Shown here: positions 4,555 through 5,713 of the stretch, piece by piece
Layout of the letters: each line of letters begins with the position of its first letter
Numbering within the stretch: the first letter of the stretch is position 1
NCBI GenBank assembly: GCA_934294965.1
Contig: CAKRAM010000014.1
Coordinates: forward strand, 1 to 5,713
Length of the DNA: 5,713 nucleotides
From: an uncultured Clostridia bacterium
Lineage (GTDB): Bacteria; Bacillota; Clostridia; Christensenellales; CAG-314
Direction: 5' to 3'
Notes under the pieces: model-generated
Databases searched by the model: none
Seen by the model: the letters and a program-made list of their open reading frames with translations, nothing else
Told to the model about the DNA's origin: nothing
Position numbers and translations under genes: made by a program

Positions 4555-5181
4555 TTATTCCACCTTTTGCACGTCTTCACCTTGCAAAAAATCCGGAACT
4601 TCCTCAACCTTGTCAAACATCGGTTTTTCCACCGTAGTTGTGTTTGTGGAGGAATTTGCAATTTGTTGAAGTTTGCCGAGCAATGTTTCATAGTCGGGAA
4701 GGTCGGTAACGTCACTGATGGAGAACCGTTTCAAGAAGTCGTCGGTTGTGCCAAAAAGCAAGGGTTTACCGATAGTTTCCTTGCGCCCCACCACCTGCAC
4801 AACACCTAGCCTCATGAGGTTTTGAACCGAATAAGTGCAATCCACACTACGAATTTCTTCAATTTCCAATCTTGTTACGGGTTGTTTGTAGGCTATGATT
4901 GCCAACGTTTCCAACATCGCGTTGGTAAGTTCCTTTTCCTTTATCGGATTCAGCACCGCTTCTACGTCTTTTGCATAGGCAGGGTTAGAACAAAATTGCA
5001 ATTTTTTGTTGAAGCGCATCAAGTTGATTCCGCTTTCTCCGCTGAACTTTTCTTTGAGTTCGGCAACTGCCTGTTCATACTCTTTGTCGGATACTTCCAA
5101 TTTTTCCTTTATAAAAGCCTCTTCCACTTCCTTACCGGAAACGAATAAAATAGATTCCAGTTTATTACTCAAAAGACTCAT
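4555..5181 (-). CDS. scpB: Segregation and condensation protein B
   Basis: This is the partner of ScpA in the SMC condensin complex; it dimerises and binds the ScpA linker region. It has 208 residues, within the usual 180-210. The first winged-helix domain spans about residues 1-85, and the second about 88-160. The second begins with the family signature ETLAIIAYKQPVTRLEIEEI (91-110) and carries VGRKETIGKPLLFGTT (131-146), followed by DDFLKRF. The family more often has PGRP where this protein has IGKP. The tail after residue 170 is rich in Ser, Thr and acidic residues and looks disordered. The ATG is supported by AGGAG at 5188-5192, six bases upstream. It lies 49 bases after scpA and is followed at once by an intrinsic terminator, so it appears to be the last gene of its operon here. 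Confidence 0.97.
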   Translation of the reverse strand: MSLLSNKLESILFVSGKEVEEAFIKEKLEVSDKEYEQAVAELKEKFSGESGINLMRFNKKLQFCSNPAYAKDVEAVLNPIKEKELTNAMLETLAIIAYKQPVTRLEIEEIRSVDCTYSVQNLMRLGVVQVVGRKETIGKPLLFGTTDDFLKRFSISDVTDLPDYETLLGKLQQIANSSTNTTTVEKPMFDKVEEVPDFLQGEDVQKVE

Positions 5182-5187
5182 ATTCTT

Positions 5188-5192
5188 CTCCT
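5188..5192 (-). promoter_or_regulatory. Ribosome binding site of scpB
   Basis: AGGAG on the minus strand, six bases before the scpB ATG at 5181. It fixes this start and shows that scpB has its own translation signal despite following scpA closely. Confidence 0.8.
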
Positions 5193-5230
5193 ACCGCAAC
5201 GTCGATATTTTGTAATTTTTCAGGATTATC

Positions 5231-5713
5231 CTAATTGAGCATAATCACCACATAATCGAACAAACCATTTTGACTAACCTTTATCACCTGCAATTTCAAC
5301 AGTTCCAACATGGCGATAAACGTGGTAACAATTTCATTTTTGGAAGCGTCCGGCGAAAACAAATCGGTAAACTTGAAAGATTTTTCGGTATGCAAAATTT
5401 CCTTAATGAGTGCGATTTTTTGCGGAACGGAAAAACTCTCCCTTGCAATCGCACGCGAAACGTTTTCTGCTTGCGATTTGACTTCCAATTTCAACAAAAA
5501 TTTGTTAAACGCTTCAATAAAACCTTCAACCGTTAACGTATCTTTGATTACCGAAACGGATTTGCCTACGCTTTTGTCCGGCTCACGATAAAACCTGTCC
5601 ACGTTTTCCTGCTCTTTCAACTCTCCGACGATTTCCTTAAAGACTTTGTATTCTTCAAGTTGTCTGATAAGAACCGCTTCAGGTGTTTCCTCATTGTCCT
5701 CAAGCTCCGGAAT
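5231..5713 (-). CDS. scpA: Segregation and condensation protein A, C-terminal part (5' end outside window)
   Basis: This is the kleisin subunit of the bacterial SMC-ScpA-ScpB condensin, which bridges SMC heads and helps compact and segregate the chromosome. The frame stays open to the window edge, so 160 residues and a TAG stop are visible. ScpA is usually about 240-260 residues, so roughly the first 90 are missing. The visible part opens with the charged linker seen in ScpA (PEAVLIRQLEEYKVFKEIV, then DRFYREPDK). It ends in the C-terminal winged-helix region that binds the SMC head, with FKFTDLFSPDASKNEIVTTF and a following MLELLKLQVIKV strand-helix. A TTG at 5618-5620 can be read as a start, but it lies inside family-typical sequence and is not the real one. 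The gene runs into scpB after 49 bases, as in most Bacillota, and the two are probably cotranscribed. Identity is secure from the motifs plus the scpB neighbour. Confidence 0.95.
   Translation of the reverse strand: MPELEDNEETPEAVLIRQLEEYKVFKEIVGELKEQENVDRFYREPDKSVGKSVSVIKDTLTVEGFIEAFNKFLLKLEVKSQAENVSRAIARESFSVPQKIALIKEILHTEKSFKFTDLFSPDASKNEIVTTFIAMLELLKLQVIKVSQNGLFDYVVIMLN

Overview
The window is a piece of a Bacillota (Firmicutes) chromosome, most likely from an uncultured anaerobic member of the Clostridia. Every convincing gene reads from the minus strand, in the order scpA (cut by the right edge), scpB, a DUF2953 (YtfI-like) gene, ytfJ, a dacF/dacB-type D-Ala-D-Ala carboxypeptidase, and rluB. 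In Bacillus subtilis the matching neighbourhood is scpA-scpB-ypuH-ypuI-dacB-spmA-spmB-rluB, with ytfI-ytfJ elsewhere; many Clostridia carry ytfJ and dacF between scpB and spmA. The placement therefore rests on gene content and order, supported by AT-rich DNA and cysteine-rich proteins. No species can be named from the sequence.

Layout, in transcription order (right to left). 5713-5231 is the C-terminal two thirds of ScpA and 5181-4555 is ScpB; these are the two non-SMC subunits of condensin. A well-formed intrinsic terminator (4544-4516) follows scpB directly. Next comes a gene-free spacer of about 0.9 kb (4515-3650) holding several inverted repeats and candidate promoters. A compact three-gene unit follows: DUF2953 (3649-3140), overlapping ytfJ (3161-2796), which overlaps dacF (2799-1732) by ATGA. 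A second gene-free spacer of 0.8 kb (1731-916) lies where spmA and spmB would be expected. It contains an extended -10 promoter candidate for rluB and a long leader. rluB (915-214) is followed by 213 bases with no gene, bounded by a 12-bp inverted repeat that might mark a structured RNA.

Functionally the window joins chromosome condensation (ScpAB), cell-wall or spore-cortex peptidoglycan trimming and a spore-associated protein (DUF2953, YtfJ, DacF), and 23S rRNA pseudouridylation (RluB). The link is a conserved neighbourhood rather than one pathway.

Both spacers show a strong strand asymmetry (A over T and C over G on the plus strand). This fits relaxed, non-coding DNA with the minus strand as the leading strand. 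I see no CRISPR array, insertion sequence, tRNA, rRNA or defence system, and nothing that amounts to a clear new system. The points most worth checking are the missing spmAB, the structured segment after rluB, and the regulatory-looking palindromes in the 0.9-kb spacer.
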